Assembly: GCA_900466575.1 (NCBI GenBank)
Contig: UBMP01000013.1
Location: 1-64,000, forward strand
Source of the DNA: Hyphomicrobiales bacterium
GTDB lineage: Bacteria; Pseudomonadota; Alphaproteobacteria; Rhizobiales; Rhizobiaceae
Length of the DNA stretch: 64,000 bases
Direction of reading: 5' to 3'
Shown here in pieces: positions 45,269 through 54,829 of the stretch. The notes under the pieces are model-generated. The model had not been told where the DNA came from, did not search any database, and saw only the letters and a list, made by a program, of their open reading frames with translations. Each line of letters begins with the position of its first letter. The first letter of the stretch is position 1. A program made the position numbers and the translations under genes.

Positions 45269-45895
45269 ATGAAACTTGATTCCAAATATTTCGATCGCAT
45301 CCGCACGCGAAAGCATGCGCAGGCGAGGCCGGAGCCTTCCGCTCCCACCTGTCAGTGGGACGGCTGTGACGAACCGGGAAAGCACCGCGCGCCTGTCGGG
45401 CGTCACGCGGAGGGGCAGTATTTTCTCTTCTGTTTCGAACACGTCCAAAAATACAACAAGGGCTTCAACTACTTCTCCGGCCTCTCCGACACCGAGATCG
45501 CGCGCTACCAGAAAGAGGCGATCACCGGCCATCGCCCGACCTGGACCGTGGGCGTCAACAAGAACGCCAAACATGGACCGACTCAAGGGACGACCCGCTC
45601 CGGGTCTGCCGCTTCCCAGGCGCGCATGAAGGACCCGTTCGGTTTTGTCGAACAGGGGCGCGGACGCGGGCCTCGCTTCGAGCCGCGGGTGAAAAAACTC
45701 AAGCCGCTGGAAGGCAAGGCCTTCGAGACGCTGGGGCTTGCCGCAAATGCGACGCCGGAAGACATCAAGTCGCGCTACAAAGAGCTTGTCAAAAAGCATC
45801 ATCCGGATGCAAATGGCGGCGACCGTGGATCGGAGGAGCGTTTTCGCGCCGTCGTCCAGGCCTATCAGTTGCTAAAGCAGGCGGGTTTCTGCTAA
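45269..45895 (+). CDS. DnaJ-domain protein (C-terminal J domain)
   Basis: 208 aa. The J domain is at the C-terminus (about 150-208), with L-G-L-A-A-N-A-T-P-E-D-I-K-S-R-Y-K-E-L-V-K-K and the H-P-D motif. The N-terminal part has C-Q-W-D-G-C-D and a later F-C-F-E-H segment that could bind a metal, as in other alphaproteobacterial proteins of this layout. It would stimulate DnaK on specific clients. It lies just upstream of cobS, an arrangement seen in other rhizobia as I recall. Confidence 0.88.
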   Translation: MKLDSKYFDRIRTRKHAQARPEPSAPTCQWDGCDEPGKHRAPVGRHAEGQYFLFCFEHVQKYNKGFNYFSGLSDTEIARYQKEAITGHRPTWTVGVNKNAKHGPTQGTTRSGSAASQARMKDPFGFVEQGRGRGPRFEPRVKKLKPLEGKAFETLGLAANATPEDIKSRYKELVKKHHPDANGGDRGSEERFRAVVQAYQLLKQAGFC

Positions 45896-45982
45896 CCCGT
45901 TGAGATAGGACAAGATTGAACAAAGCCGCCAGGGAAGGCCTTGCGCGGTCGGCCGGACAGGGTCCGCCGCGATGGAGACGCA

Positions 45983-46972
45983 ATGAGCAAGATCGATTTG
46001 GAAATTTCCAACCTCCCCGACACCAAGGTCTCGGTTCGCAAGGTTTTCGGCATCGACAGCGACCTGATGGTTCCCGCCTACTCCCAGGGCGACCCCTACG
46101 TTCCCGATCTCGATCCGGACTATCTCTTCGACCGCGAAACGACGCTCGCGATTCTTGCAGGCTTTGCGCATAACCGCCGCGTCATGGTTTCCGGCTATCA
46201 CGGCACCGGCAAGTCGACCCATATCGAGCAGGTTGCGGCCCGCCTCAACTGGCCCTGCGTCCGCGTCAACCTCGACAGCCATGTCAGCCGTATCGACCTC
46301 GTCGGCAAGGACGCGATTGTCCTGAAGGAAGGCAAGCAGGTCACCGAATTCAAGGACGGGATTCTGCCCTGGGCCTACCAGCACAATGTGGCGCTCGTCT
46401 TCGACGAATACGATGCTGGCCGTCCGGACGTGATGTTCGTCATCCAGCGCGTTCTGGAATCTTCCGGCCGCCTGACCCTGCTCGACCAGAGCCGCGTGAT
46501 CCGTCCGCATCCCGCCTTCCGCCTGTTCGCCACCGCCAACACGGTTGGCCTCGGTGACACGACGGGCCTCTATCACGGCACGCAGCAGATCAACCAGGCG
46601 CAGATGGACCGCTGGTCGATCGTCACCACGCTGAACTATCTGCCGCATGAGCAGGAAGTCGACATCATTCTCGCCAAGGTGAAGAGCTTCCGCGAGAAGA
46701 ACGGCCGCGACACCGTCTCCAAGATGGTCCGCGTTGCAGATCTGACGCGCGCGTCCTTTATCAACGGCGATCTCTCGACCGTCATGAGCCCGCGTACCGT
46801 CATCACCTGGGCGGAAAATGCGGAAATTTTCGGCGATGTCGCCTTTGCCTTCCGTCTCACCTTCCTCAACAAGTGCGACGAACTCGAGCGGACGCTGGTG
46901 GCCGAGCATTACCAGCGCGCCTTTGGCGTCGAGCTCAAGGAAAGTGCCGCCAATATCGTGCTGACGGCCTGA
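45983..46972 (+). CDS. cobS: Cobaltochelatase subunit CobS
   Basis: AAA+ ATPase of the aerobic cobaltochelatase (CobNST) that inserts cobalt into hydrogenobyrinate diamide during vitamin B12 synthesis. 329 aa, normal length. Walker A is G-Y-H-G-T-G-K-S-T (residues 71-79), Walker B is A-L-V-F-D-E-Y-D, and sensor 1 is F-A-T-A-N-T. GGAG upstream selects ATG 45983. It is separated from cobT by a 68-bp spacer that contains a palindromic element. Confidence 0.97.
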   Translation: MSKIDLEISNLPDTKVSVRKVFGIDSDLMVPAYSQGDPYVPDLDPDYLFDRETTLAILAGFAHNRRVMVSGYHGTGKSTHIEQVAARLNWPCVRVNLDSHVSRIDLVGKDAIVLKEGKQVTEFKDGILPWAYQHNVALVFDEYDAGRPDVMFVIQRVLESSGRLTLLDQSRVIRPHPAFRLFATANTVGLGDTTGLYHGTQQINQAQMDRWSIVTTLNYLPHEQEVDIILAKVKSFREKNGRDTVSKMVRVADLTRASFINGDLSTVMSPRTVITWAENAEIFGDVAFAFRLTFLNKCDELERTLVAEHYQRAFGVELKESAANIVLTA

Positions 46973-46974
46973 AA

Positions 46975-47018
46975 GCGTTTCCAGGAAAAGTGTGACGCGG
47001 TTTTCCGTCCGGAAACGC
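46975..47018 (+). repeat. 44-bp covarying stem-loop element, copy 1
   Basis: Outer arms GCGTTTCC (46975-46982) and GGAAACGC (47011-47018); inner arms GGAAAA (46984-46989) and TTTTCC (47001-47006). It sits between cobS and cobT. A second copy of equal length at 58822-58865 has different bases in both stems but keeps the pairing. Confidence 0.75.
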
Positions 47019-47040
47019 GCAAAGACAAAGAACTAGAGCG

Positions 47041-48948
47041 ATGGCAGGCAGAGGCGACAATTCGAAGGCCAAACCGGGCGGCGGGGTTGATACCGAGCCG
47101 TTGCGGCAGGCGATCACGGGCTGTATCCGCGCGGTTGCGGGCAGCCCGGAGATCGAGGTCGTGTTTTCGAGCGAGCGGCCCGGCTTTGCCGGCGACCGCA
47201 TGCGCCTGCCCGAGCTTTCCAAGCGCCCGACCGCCCACGACGTCTCCATGACGCGCGGTCTCGGCGACTCCATGGCGCTGCGCAAGGCCTGCCATAACGC
47301 CAAGGTTCACGCCGTCATGTCGCCGCAGGGCGAGGATGCCAAGGCCGTGTTCGACGCGGTTGAGCAGGCGCGCGTCGAGGCCATTGGCTCCAACCGCATG
47401 GCCGGCATGGGCGACAATCTGGATACGGTTCTCGCGGACCGTTTGGCGAAGTCGAATTACCGTACCGTGACGCGGCGCGAGGATGCGCCGATCCATGACG
47501 CCGTCGCCCTTCTGGTGCGCGAGCGGCTGACGGGTCGCAAGACGCCGGCGGAAGCCGGTCCCGTGCTCGATTTGTGGCGCGAGTTCCTGGAAGAGAAGGG
47601 CGCGGTCGATCTCGACAAGCTGCCGGCGGCGATCGAAGACCAGCAGGCTTTCGCCAAGCTCGTGCGCAACCTTCTGACGTCGATGGAAATGGCCGAGAAT
47701 TACGGCGACAACGACACGGAAGAGAATGACGACGAGGACAATTCCTCCGAGGACGACAGCCCGCGCAGCGACGAGGAAAATCAGGACAATGTCGAGGAAG
47801 AGGCCGGCGACGATGCCGCACCTTCCGAAGACAGCGAGACCTCGGAAGAACAGCTTGACGACGGCGAAATGGACGGCGCGGAGATTTCCGACGACGACAT
47901 GAGCGACGACGGCGACGAGGATTCCGAAACTCCGGGCGAGATGAAGCGGCCGGCAACCCCCTTCGACGATTTCAACGAGAAGGTCGATTACAAGGTCTTC
48001 ACGCAGGAGTTCGACGAGGAAATCCCGGCGGAAGAACTCTGCGACGAAACCGAGCTTCTGCGCCTGCGCGCCTTCCTTGACAAGCAACTGGCGCATCTGC
48101 AGGGCGCCGTCGGTCGGCTGGCCAACCGGCTGCAGCGTCGCCTGATGGCGCAGCAGAACCGATCCTGGGACTTCGATCTGGAAGAGGGCTATCTCGATCC
48201 TGCGCGGCTTGTCCGCCTGGTCATCGATCCGATGCAGCCGCTTTCTTTCAAGCAGGAGCGAGACACCAAGTTCCGCGATACGGTCGTGACGCTGCTGATC
48301 GACAATTCCGGCTCGATGCGCGGCCGACCGATCACGGTCGCCGCGACCTGCGCCGATATCCTGGCGCGCACGCTGGAGCGCTGCGGCGTGAAGGTCGAGA
48401 TCCTCGGCTTCACCACCAAGGCGTGGAAGGGTGGGCTGTCACGCGAGAAGTGGCTGGCCGACGGCAAGCCCGCGACGCCCGGCCGTCTCAATGACCTGCG
48501 CCACATCATCTATAAGTCGGCCGCCACGCCGTGGCGGCGTGCGCGGGCCAATCTCGGCCTGATGATGCGCGAAGGCCTGCTTAAAGAAAACATCGACGGC
48601 GAAGCGCTGATCTGGGCGCATAACCGGCTTCTGGCGCGACCCGAGCAGCGGCGCATTCTGATGATGATCTCCGACGGTGCGCCGGTTGACGATTCGACGC
48701 TGTCGGTCAATCCGGGCAATTATCTGGAACGCCACCTGCGCGCGGTGATCGAGCAGATCGAAACGAGGTCGCCGGTCGAGCTTCTGGCCATCGGCATCGG
48801 TCACGACGTGACGCGCTATTACCGCAAGGCCGTCACCATCGTGGATGCGGACGAGTTGGCCGGTGCTATGACAGAGCAGCTCGCGGCCCTCTTTGCCGAC
48901 GAAAGCGAAGCGGGCGGCAGCCGACGCGGCATGCGCCGCGCCGGTTGA
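47041..48948 (+). CDS. cobT: Cobaltochelatase subunit CobT
   Basis: 635 aa, partner of CobS. The N-terminal domain (to about 215) is followed by a very acidic Asp/Glu/Ser linker (about 220-300, E-E-N-D-D-E-D type) and a C-terminal von Willebrand A domain with the MIDAS motif D-N-S-G-S-M near residue 421, then S-D-G-A-P later in the domain. This layout is diagnostic for CobT. The large subunit CobN is not in the window. Confidence 0.97.
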   Translation: MAGRGDNSKAKPGGGVDTEPLRQAITGCIRAVAGSPEIEVVFSSERPGFAGDRMRLPELSKRPTAHDVSMTRGLGDSMALRKACHNAKVHAVMSPQGEDAKAVFDAVEQARVEAIGSNRMAGMGDNLDTVLADRLAKSNYRTVTRREDAPIHDAVALLVRERLTGRKTPAEAGPVLDLWREFLEEKGAVDLDKLPAAIEDQQAFAKLVRNLLTSMEMAENYGDNDTEENDDEDNSSEDDSPRSDEENQDNVEEEAGDDAAPSEDSETSEEQLDDGEMDGAEISDDDMSDDGDEDSETPGEMKRPATPFDDFNEKVDYKVFTQEFDEEIPAEELCDETELLRLRAFLDKQLAHLQGAVGRLANRLQRRLMAQQNRSWDFDLEEGYLDPARLVRLVIDPMQPLSFKQERDTKFRDTVVTLLIDNSGSMRGRPITVAATCADILARTLERCGVKVEILGFTTKAWKGGLSREKWLADGKPATPGRLNDLRHIIYKSAATPWRRARANLGLMMREGLLKENIDGEALIWAHNRLLARPEQRRILMMISDGAPVDDSTLSVNPGNYLERHLRAVIEQIETRSPVELLAIGIGHDVTRYYRKAVTIVDADELAGAMTEQLAALFADESEAGGSRRGMRRAG

Positions 48949-48957
48949 TACGTCGTC

Positions 48958-49296
48958 TTATGCGGCCTGCATCTTGGCGAGCATGACCTGCAATCCGTTT
49001 CCGGTTGAGGTCATGGCCTTGTCAGCATTCTTCTTCTCCTCGACGAGGTTCAGCTGATCCTTGATGTATTGGGTGATGTCATCCTCAAGGGCCTGGCGCT
49101 GGTCCAGCGGCATGGATTTCAGCTGGTCCTCCGTCAGATTGTGCGCCTTCAGGTATTGATCGCGCAGGCGCTCGATCGGCGATTTCTTCATGAACTCCAG
49201 GAATTCGTCGGCAAGCGCCTTGTTGGCACTGCCAATGTCCTGATTGCGTGTTTTCGGCTGGACCTTGGTCAGATCCCCCATCAAGTCGATCGTCAT
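48958..49296 (-). CDS. Hypothetical conserved-looking protein
   Basis: 112 aa, soluble, mostly helical by composition (L-A-D-E-F-L-E-F-M-K-K and I-T-Q-Y-I-K-D-Q-L-N-L-V-E-E-K-K), with no signal or membrane segment. Phrases such as S-P-I-E-R-L-R-D-Q-Y-L recall short rhizobial proteins of unknown role. ATG 49296 is chosen because the longer frame upstream looks like antisense of intergenic DNA. It converges on cobT, 9 bp from its stop. Confidence 0.7.
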   Translation of the reverse strand: MTIDLMGDLTKVQPKTRNQDIGSANKALADEFLEFMKKSPIERLRDQYLKAHNLTEDQLKSMPLDQRQALEDDITQYIKDQLNLVEEKKNADKAMTSTGNGLQVMLAKMQAA

Positions 49297-49477
49297 TGTC
49301 TTGTCCCCGTCCGCGCCCGTCCCTTGGCGCCACGCCCATTGATTCACGCACGGCTTGCTTGAGGCTTGCGGGAACGCCGCGTCTTCGCCGTGAAGCTTGT
49401 CCACGGCATGGCCTTGCGGATGACAAGGTCGGGATGTCGGTTTAAGGGGAGACAAAGACAAGGAAAGGTGTGATCGC

Positions 49478-50476
49478 ATGAGGCAGGGCAGGGCGCTACT
49501 GAAACGGATCATTCTTGCGTCCATACTCTCGATGCCCACCGCGGCATTTGCCGCCCCTCTGGTGGTGGAAAGCAGCCAGATCGATGCGTTCTATCCTCAG
49601 AACAAGGACCAGACGCGGTTTGGCCGACTGGAATTTCTGGGTGGTCTGGTGATGAAATCGGCGGACCCGAATTTTGGCGGCTGGTCGTCCATTCGCTTGC
49701 GGCCGGACCAGACGCATTTTGTCGGGGTAATCGATAATGGCGACTGGATTACAGGTGCGATTGCACGTGATGCTTCGGGCCGTCTTGCCGGGCTCGCCGA
49801 TGTGAGCGTCACGCCCATGCTTGCCAAATCCGGAAAGCCGGATGCTCGCAAGGAAAAGATGGATGCGGAAAGCCTCGCCTTCGGGTCCGGCGAAGTGCTT
49901 GTCAGTTTCGAGCGGGTTCACCGCGTCGATGTCTATCCCGATCCGGGGTTCGAGACCTCGCCCCCGAAGCGGACGCTTTCCAAGCTGATCCCGGATGCGC
50001 GGCTCAAGGCCAACAAGAGCCTGGAAACGGTCGTCGTGGCCCCGCGGGATGGACCTCTGGCCGGCTCGCCGGTGATTGTTGCCGAAGAGAGCCTGAATGC
50101 GGCGGGTGACAATTACGCCGCCGTGCTCGAAGGCCCGCGCAAGGGTATCTTCTTTGTCCGCCGGCAGGGTGTCTTTGACATCAGCGACGGAACCTTTCTG
50201 CCGAGCGGCGACCTCGTGCTGCTGGAACGCAGCTTCAACCTTCTGCAGGGTGTTTCGATCCGGCTGCGGTTGATCCATGCCGCCGATATCAAGCCGGACG
50301 CGACTGTGGACGGCGAGGAACTGATGGTGGCAGATATGAGCCATCAGATCGACAATATGGAAGGCGTGGACGCTTTCCGCGCCGCTGATGGCTCGACGCA
50401 TCTGGTCCTGGTCTCCGACAACAACAATTCGTTCCTCCAGAAGAATATCATGCTGGAGTTTAGGCTGCAGGATTGA
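49478..50476 (+). CDS. Secreted esterase-like-activity-of-phytase family protein
   Basis: 332 aa. The Sec signal peptide is residues 1-25 (R-I-I-L-A-S-I-L-S-M-P-T-A-A-F-A). The mature part has beta-propeller-like segments: L-G-G-L-V-M with S-S-I-R-L-R-P-D, D-A-E-S-L-A-F and the ending N-M-E-G-V-D-A-F with L-V-L-V-S-D-N-N. This is the pattern of the phytase esterase-like family (PF13449). The periplasmic substrate is unknown. AAGGAAAGG lies upstream of the ATG. Confidence 0.82.
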   Translation: MRQGRALLKRIILASILSMPTAAFAAPLVVESSQIDAFYPQNKDQTRFGRLEFLGGLVMKSADPNFGGWSSIRLRPDQTHFVGVIDNGDWITGAIARDASGRLAGLADVSVTPMLAKSGKPDARKEKMDAESLAFGSGEVLVSFERVHRVDVYPDPGFETSPPKRTLSKLIPDARLKANKSLETVVVAPRDGPLAGSPVIVAEESLNAAGDNYAAVLEGPRKGIFFVRRQGVFDISDGTFLPSGDLVLLERSFNLLQGVSIRLRLIHAADIKPDATVDGEELMVADMSHQIDNMEGVDAFRAADGSTHLVLVSDNNNSFLQKNIMLEFRLQD

Positions 50477-50506
50477 GGAGACGTACGTTCGGCGGGTCCT
50501 GAATTC

Positions 50507-50542
50507 TTCCGTCACGCCGGGCTCGGACCCGGTATGACGGAA
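50507..50542. terminator. Palindromic element between convergent genes
   Basis: TTCCGTCA-cg-CCGGG and CCCGG-ta-TGACGGAA form a 13-bp interrupted stem with a 6-nt loop. It lies between the phytase-like gene and yhhQ and probably acts as a bidirectional terminator; the sequence resembles a common rhizobial extragenic palindrome. Confidence 0.6.
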
Positions 50543-50550
50543 GCTGAGGA

Positions 50551-51189
50551 TCAAGCCTTCGCGGGCTCGACCGGCATGGGTTTCACCACGGAGATGAAGG
50601 CGCCGTAGGGCAGCAGGAGGACGATACCGGACAGCAGCTTCACGGAGAAGTCGCCGATGGCCCAGGAGATCCAGCGCGGGGCTTCTGCGGTGAAGATACC
50701 GAGGATCGCGCCCCAGCCGATGGCGAAGTCGTCGTTCGGGCCGATGAAGGCGAAGATCGGTGCGAAGGCCAGCGAGAAGAAGATGATCGTGTCGAGGGCG
50801 GAGCCGAGCAGGCTCGCGATCAGCGGCGCCTTCCACCATGACAGACGACGCAGGCGGTTGAACACCGTGATGTCGAGCAACTGGCCAACCAGATAGGCCG
50901 TACCGGATGCAATCGCGATGCGATGCGTCGAGGCGAAGATGGAAAAGACCACCGCCACGGCAAAGCCGACGGCGACCACCTTGCGCGCGGCCGACGGGCC
51001 GAACTGGCGGTTCGTCAGGTCGGTGACAAGGAAGGCGAAGGGATAGGTGAAGGCCCCATAGGTCAAGAGATCGGCGAGGTTGATGCCGAAGAGCGTGGTC
51101 TGAACCGGGAACTGCACGAGATAGTTGGAAGAGACGACCACGAGGGTCATCAGGGCCACGAAGGGCAGAGTGCGCTTGTCGATCAGCAT
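50551..51189 (-). CDS. yhhQ: Queuosine precursor transporter (YhhQ/VUT family)
   Basis: Inner-membrane protein of 212 aa with about six hydrophobic helices, importing preQ0/preQ1 for queuosine in tRNA. Family marks are N-Y-L-V-Q-F, L-T-Y-G-A-F-T-Y-P-F-A-F-L-V-T-D-L-T-N-R, then A-S-G-T-A-Y-L-V-G-Q-L-L-D-I-T-V-F-N-R-L and S-A-L-D-T-I-I-F-F. ATG 51189 follows an A-run and a hairpin instead of a Shine-Dalgarno sequence, which suggests translational control. Confidence 0.9.
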   Translation of the reverse strand: MLIDKRTLPFVALMTLVVVSSNYLVQFPVQTTLFGINLADLLTYGAFTYPFAFLVTDLTNRQFGPSAARKVVAVGFAVAVVFSIFASTHRIAIASGTAYLVGQLLDITVFNRLRRLSWWKAPLIASLLGSALDTIIFFSLAFAPIFAFIGPNDDFAIGWGAILGIFTAEAPRWISWAIGDFSVKLLSGIVLLLPYGAFISVVKPMPVEPAKA

Positions 51190-51225
51190 TTTTTTATCCT
51201 GGGTGATGCCACCAGTTGGAGGAAC
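51184..51225 (-). promoter_or_regulatory. Structured leader of yhhQ, possible preQ1-I-like riboswitch
   Basis: On the minus strand CUGG-ug-GCAU-cac-CCAG is followed by GAUAAAAAA and the start codon in AUGC. The loop GCAU can pair with AUGC across the start codon, as in the H-type pseudoknot of preQ1-I riboswitches (stem, loop, A-rich tail, pairing). A simple hairpin (CUGGUG with CACC-CAG) is the competing fold. Location ahead of a queuosine-precursor transporter supports the idea; it is unproven. Confidence 0.35.
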
Positions 51226-51263
51226 GGAAATGTAATGGAGAGGCCGAAAGGTCTCATTCATGA

Positions 51264-51293
51264 GAAAAGGCTCGGATGCGGTGCATCCAAGCC
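51264..51293 (-). terminator. Rho-independent terminator after rpmB
   Basis: On the minus strand GGCTTGGATGC and GCATCCGAGCC (11 bp with one G-T pair) close a 3-nt loop and run into TTTTC. Confidence 0.75.
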
Positions 51294-51320
51294 CTTCATC
51301 AGAATTTCAAGCTCAGTCGA

Positions 51321-51611
51321 TCAAGCAGCTTCAGCGAGCTTCTTGGCGATCTGGCGCTTCAGCAGGCGGGCGCGCATGCTGAGTTCGTTCTCATTTGCCT
51401 TGGCGAGGAAGGCATCAAGGCCACCGCGATGCTCGACAGAGCGCAGTGCTGCAGCGGAAACGCGCAGGCGGAAGCTCTGGCCGAGTGCGTCCGAAATCAG
51501 CGTCACGTTGACGAGGTTCGGCAGGAAGCGGCGCTTCGTCTTGTTGTTTGCATGGCTGACGTTGTTGCCAACCTGGACGCCCTTGGCGGTCAATTCGCAG
51601 CTGCGCGACAT
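51321..51611 (-). CDS. rpmB: 50S ribosomal protein L28
   Basis: 96 aa, normal for alphaproteobacteria. It begins [22 protein letters not shown] and continues [11 protein letters not shown], the L28 signature. Its own promoter and terminator flank it. Confidence 0.97.
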   Translation of the reverse strand: MSRSCELTAKGVQVGNNVSHANNKTKRRFLPNLVNVTLISDALGQSFRLRVSAAALRSVEHRGGLDAFLAKANENELSMRARLLKRQIAKKLAEAA

Positions 51612-51701
51612 GGTTACACCCTATGTTTTCGTGCGGCCGGGCAAAAGGTTTCCGTTGCCGGAACGGCTTTTTCCATCTGGCCGTGATTGGAAAGTTGCGG
51701 T

Positions 51702-51730
51702 TCTATAGTCACACGGCGGACATACGTCAA
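51702..51730 (-). promoter_or_regulatory. Promoter of rpmB
   Basis: On the minus strand TTGACG (51725-51730), 17-bp spacer, TATAGA (51702-51707), 90 bp ahead of the ATG. A close sigma-70 match. Confidence 0.65.
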
Positions 51731-51856
51731 GCCAAACCTCATGAAAACGCCGAAATTCCGGCCTGCAATATGCTGGGCGGGGCGTTCAGCCGGCATTCAG
51801 CAGGTCGGTGAGAGGATCGCCCGGATATCATATTTCTCCCATTTCGGTTTGAACTG

Positions 51857-52663
51857 ATGAACCAGAAGCGTGTGATGAAGCTTTTTCGCCCGGCCCGTCT
51901 GGCCGTCCTTTCCCTCTCGGCGCTTGCCGTCGCGGCACCGCTGAATTCAGCGGTGCCGGCGGCAACGATCAATCATGTGACGGATTACGCGATTACCTTC
52001 TCGGGGCTCAGCCTCGCCAAGGCCTCCTTCCGGACAGAGATTGCAGGCAAGGCTTTCCAGATTCACGGCCAGTTCAAGACGACGGGGCTTGCGCGTCTCT
52101 TCAGGAGGGTCGAAGGCTCGGCAAACGTGTCCGGCAAGCTGAGCGGCGATCGCTTCATCGCGGAAAGTTATCGCTCCGATTATGTCGCGGGCACCGCGCA
52201 CAAGGTCTATGAGGTGTCATTCGCCGGCGGTGGTGTGAAGTCGTTTCAGGCGCAACCACCGCTCAATCCGCCAGCAAACTGGGTGCCGATCACGCCGGCC
52301 GATATCGCCCGCGCCGTCGATCCGCTTTCGGGCCTGATCCTGCCGGCTGACGCCAATCCATGTGCGGCCACCATCCCGGTTTTCGACGGTGAGGCGCGGA
52401 CCGATTTCCAGCTCACTGATAGGGGCGTGAAGACCTACAGCAACGGCCGTGAGAAGCTCGAAGCGCATGTCTGCGGCCTGAAGATCGGGCTGAAAGCCGG
52501 ATATCGCAAGGGCAAGAGCGATATGGAATATGTCGCCAAGCTCAAGGATATGGAGATCTGGTTTGCCAAATCTCCGGTTGCCGATGTATATGCTCCGGTG
52601 AAGATCCTCGTGCCGACCGGGTTCGGATCTGTGGAGATTGCTGCAACCCGATTTGGTGCCTGA
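51857..52663 (+). CDS. DUF3108-type periplasmic protein
   Basis: 268 aa with an N-terminal signal peptide (A-R-L-A-V-L-S-L-S-A-L-A-V-A-A-P). The mature part is beta-rich (Y-A-I-T-F-S-G-L-S-L-A-K-A-S-F near the start, R-K-G-K-S-D-M-E-Y-V-A-K-L near the end), matching the DUF3108 pattern of alphaproteobacteria. The start could also be ATG 51875. It is divergent from rpmB. Function is unknown. Confidence 0.8.
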   Translation: MNQKRVMKLFRPARLAVLSLSALAVAAPLNSAVPAATINHVTDYAITFSGLSLAKASFRTEIAGKAFQIHGQFKTTGLARLFRRVEGSANVSGKLSGDRFIAESYRSDYVAGTAHKVYEVSFAGGGVKSFQAQPPLNPPANWVPITPADIARAVDPLSGLILPADANPCAATIPVFDGEARTDFQLTDRGVKTYSNGREKLEAHVCGLKIGLKAGYRKGKSDMEYVAKLKDMEIWFAKSPVADVYAPVKILVPTGFGSVEIAATRFGA

Positions 52664-52701
52664 GGTCCGATTGTCCCGGCCATGAGGCCGGAGACGAAAC
52701 G

Positions 52702-53577
52702 ATGAAATCCCGCGCGACCCTGATCGGGTTCACCGCCATTCTCATGTGGTCGCTTCTGGCGCTGATGACGGCGGCGTCCGGCAAAATGCCGCCCTTCCAG
52801 CTTGCGGCCGTGACCTTTCTGATCGGCAGCCTTCCTGGCCTTGTCATGCTGGCGGCCAAGCCCGCGCGCATCGCCGCCTTCCGCCAGCCATGGCCGGTCT
52901 GGGTGACAGGGATCGCCGGGCTTTTCGGCTATCACTTCCTCTATTTCACGGCGCTTCGCAACGCGCCGCCGGCGGAAGCGGGGTTGATTGCCTATCTCTG
53001 GCCGCTCTTCATCGTGCTTGGCTCCGCGCTGCTGCCGGGTGAAAAGCTGCGGCTGCATCATGTCGTGGGCGCGGTGCTGGGCCTTTCCGGCTCGTTCCTC
53101 ATCGTCTCGCGCAATGGCCTCTCCTTTGATGGGGCCTATACGCTCGGCTATATGATGGCCTTTCTCTGCGCCTTCACTTGGGCGGCCTACTCGCTGATGT
53201 CGCGGAAGTTCGGCTCGGTGCCGACCGATGCAGTGACGGCCTTTTGCCTGGCAACGTCGCTCCTGTCGCTGATCAGCCATCTGGTGCTGGAGCAGACCGT
53301 CTGGCCGGAAACGACCAGCCAATGGGTGGCCGTGGTTGGCCTCGGCCTCTTTCCGGTGGGACTTGCCTTCTACACTTGGGATTACGGGGTGAAGAAGGGC
53401 GATATCCAGTTGCTGGGGGCGGCCAGCTACGCCGCGCCCCTGCTCTCGACCGGAGCACTGATCCTCGGCGGGTTTGCCGAGCCATCCTGGCGAATCGCCG
53501 GCGCTGACCTGCTGATCACGGTCGGAGCTGTGATTGCCGCGCGGGACATGATCTTCAGGCGCCGGGCGCAGGCCTAA
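52702..53577 (+). CDS. EamA/DMT-family transporter
   Basis: 291 aa with ten hydrophobic helices in two EamA halves. G-L-F-G-Y-H-F-L-Y-F-T-A-L with A-P-P-A-E-A-G-L-I-A-Y-L-W-P-L lies in the first half, and the second half repeats the pattern (W-D-Y-G-V-K-K-G-D-I-Q-L-L-G-A-A-S-Y-A-A-P-L). These are drug/metabolite exporters, often of amino acids. Substrate is unknown. It begins 38 bp after the DUF3108 gene. Confidence 0.92.
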   Translation: MKSRATLIGFTAILMWSLLALMTAASGKMPPFQLAAVTFLIGSLPGLVMLAAKPARIAAFRQPWPVWVTGIAGLFGYHFLYFTALRNAPPAEAGLIAYLWPLFIVLGSALLPGEKLRLHHVVGAVLGLSGSFLIVSRNGLSFDGAYTLGYMMAFLCAFTWAAYSLMSRKFGSVPTDAVTAFCLATSLLSLISHLVLEQTVWPETTSQWVAVVGLGLFPVGLAFYTWDYGVKKGDIQLLGAASYAAPLLSTGALILGGFAEPSWRIAGADLLITVGAVIAARDMIFRRRAQA

Positions 53578-53580
53578 TTC

Positions 53581-54018
53581 CTATTGCGCCGGCTGCCAGT
53601 CCGGCGGGGCCATTTCGAAGCTCTCGAAGGTGAAGCCAGGCGCAACCGTGCAGCTCACCAGCGTGAAGCCGCCCGTTGGCTCTGCCGATTGCCACCAGCC
53701 GGCCGGCACAATGACCTGGGGCCGCTCGCCCACGACGACGTCGGGGCCAAGGCGATGCGTGACAACCGAATTGCCGTCTTCAGAGAGCGAAAGCATAAGC
53801 GGCGCGCCGGCATGATAGAGCCAGACTTCGCTGGCATCCGTCACCTTGTGCCAATGCGAGCGCTCGCCCCTTTCCAGCAGATAGTAGATCGCCGTGGAAT
53901 GGCCGCGGGGGCCGCCCTGGCTGTCGCGGAAGGTCTCGGCATACCAGCCGCCTTCCGGGTGGCGCTGCATGTTCAGGGCCGCAATGATGTCTGCCGGCGT
54001 CATGTCCGCCGCGCTCAC
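53581..54018 (-). CDS. Cupin-fold protein (DUF985)
   Basis: 145 aa. Matches the cupin_5/DUF985 pattern: [20 protein letters not shown] and V-P-A-G-W-W-Q. Possible metal ligands are in S-H-W-H. Its start overlaps the gloB stop (ATGA at 54015-54018), so it is co-translated with the glyoxalase. Function is unknown. Confidence 0.87.
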   Translation of the reverse strand: MSAADMTPADIIAALNMQRHPEGGWYAETFRDSQGGPRGHSTAIYYLLERGERSHWHKVTDASEVWLYHAGAPLMLSLSEDGNSVVTHRLGPDVVVGERPQVIVPAGWWQSAEPTGGFTLVSCTVAPGFTFESFEMAPPDWQPAQ

Positions 54019-54746
54019 TTGAAATTGTCCTTGCCCTTGCGGATTTCGGCGAATTCTTCCGCCGACCTGGCACGCAGGAAGGGGTTGGTCAGCTTTTCCA
54101 GCGCAATAGTGGTTGGGGCGGTGAAGCGGTTCTTCTCGCGCAACTCCGCGATCTCCTCCGCGCGGGCGACAAGTGCGGGATTTTCCGGCTCCACCGTCAG
54201 CGCATAGCGGGCGTTCGAGAGCGTATACTCGTGACCGAAATAGACCGTCGTGTCGTCCGGCAACTGGCCGAGGCGCTGCAGCGAATTGTGCATCTGCTCC
54301 ATCGTCCCTTCGAAGACGCGGCCGCAGCCGAGGGCGAAGAGCGTGTCGGCGGAAAAGAGGAGCTTGTCCTCAGGCAGGTGGTAGCAGATATGGCCGAGCG
54401 TGTGGCCGGGGGTGAGGATGACCTCGACCGGATGGCCCGCGAATTCGAATCGCTCGCCGTCCTCCACGGTATGGGTGAGGCCGGCGATCTTTTCCTTTTC
54501 TCCTTCCGGACCGATGACGTCGAGCTTGAAACGCGCGGCGAGTGGCGCGATGCCGCCCACATGGTCGTGGTGGTGGTGCGTGATGAAGATATGGCTCAGC
54601 GTCCAGCCGCGTCGTTCCAGCGCTTCCAGGATCGGGCCTTCTTCCGGGGCATCTATTGCCGCCGTCAAACCGGTTTCCGGATCATGGATAAGGACGCCAA
54701 AATTGTCCGAGAGGCAGGAGAAGAGATCGATATCCAGCGCAGTCAT
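54015..54746 (-). CDS. gloB: Hydroxyacylglutathione hydrolase (glyoxalase II)
   Basis: 243-aa metallo-beta-lactamase-fold enzyme hydrolysing S-lactoylglutathione in methylglyoxal detoxification. Metal motif [10 protein letters not shown], then [29 protein letters not shown] and the C-terminal R-K-G-K-D-N-F. All ligands are present. It is divergent from the methyltransferase gene. Confidence 0.94.
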   Translation of the reverse strand: MTALDIDLFSCLSDNFGVLIHDPETGLTAAIDAPEEGPILEALERRGWTLSHIFITHHHHDHVGGIAPLAARFKLDVIGPEGEKEKIAGLTHTVEDGERFEFAGHPVEVILTPGHTLGHICYHLPEDKLLFSADTLFALGCGRVFEGTMEQMHNSLQRLGQLPDDTTVYFGHEYTLSNARYALTVEPENPALVARAEEIAELREKNRFTAPTTIALEKLTNPFLRARSAEEFAEIRKGKDNFK

Positions 54747-54829
54747 TTGGGTTTCCCGGTTGTTGACCTTATCTGGAATCTAGTCGCTCGCGGCTTGATG
54801 TCCACCCGTCTCCTGATAACAATTGATCC

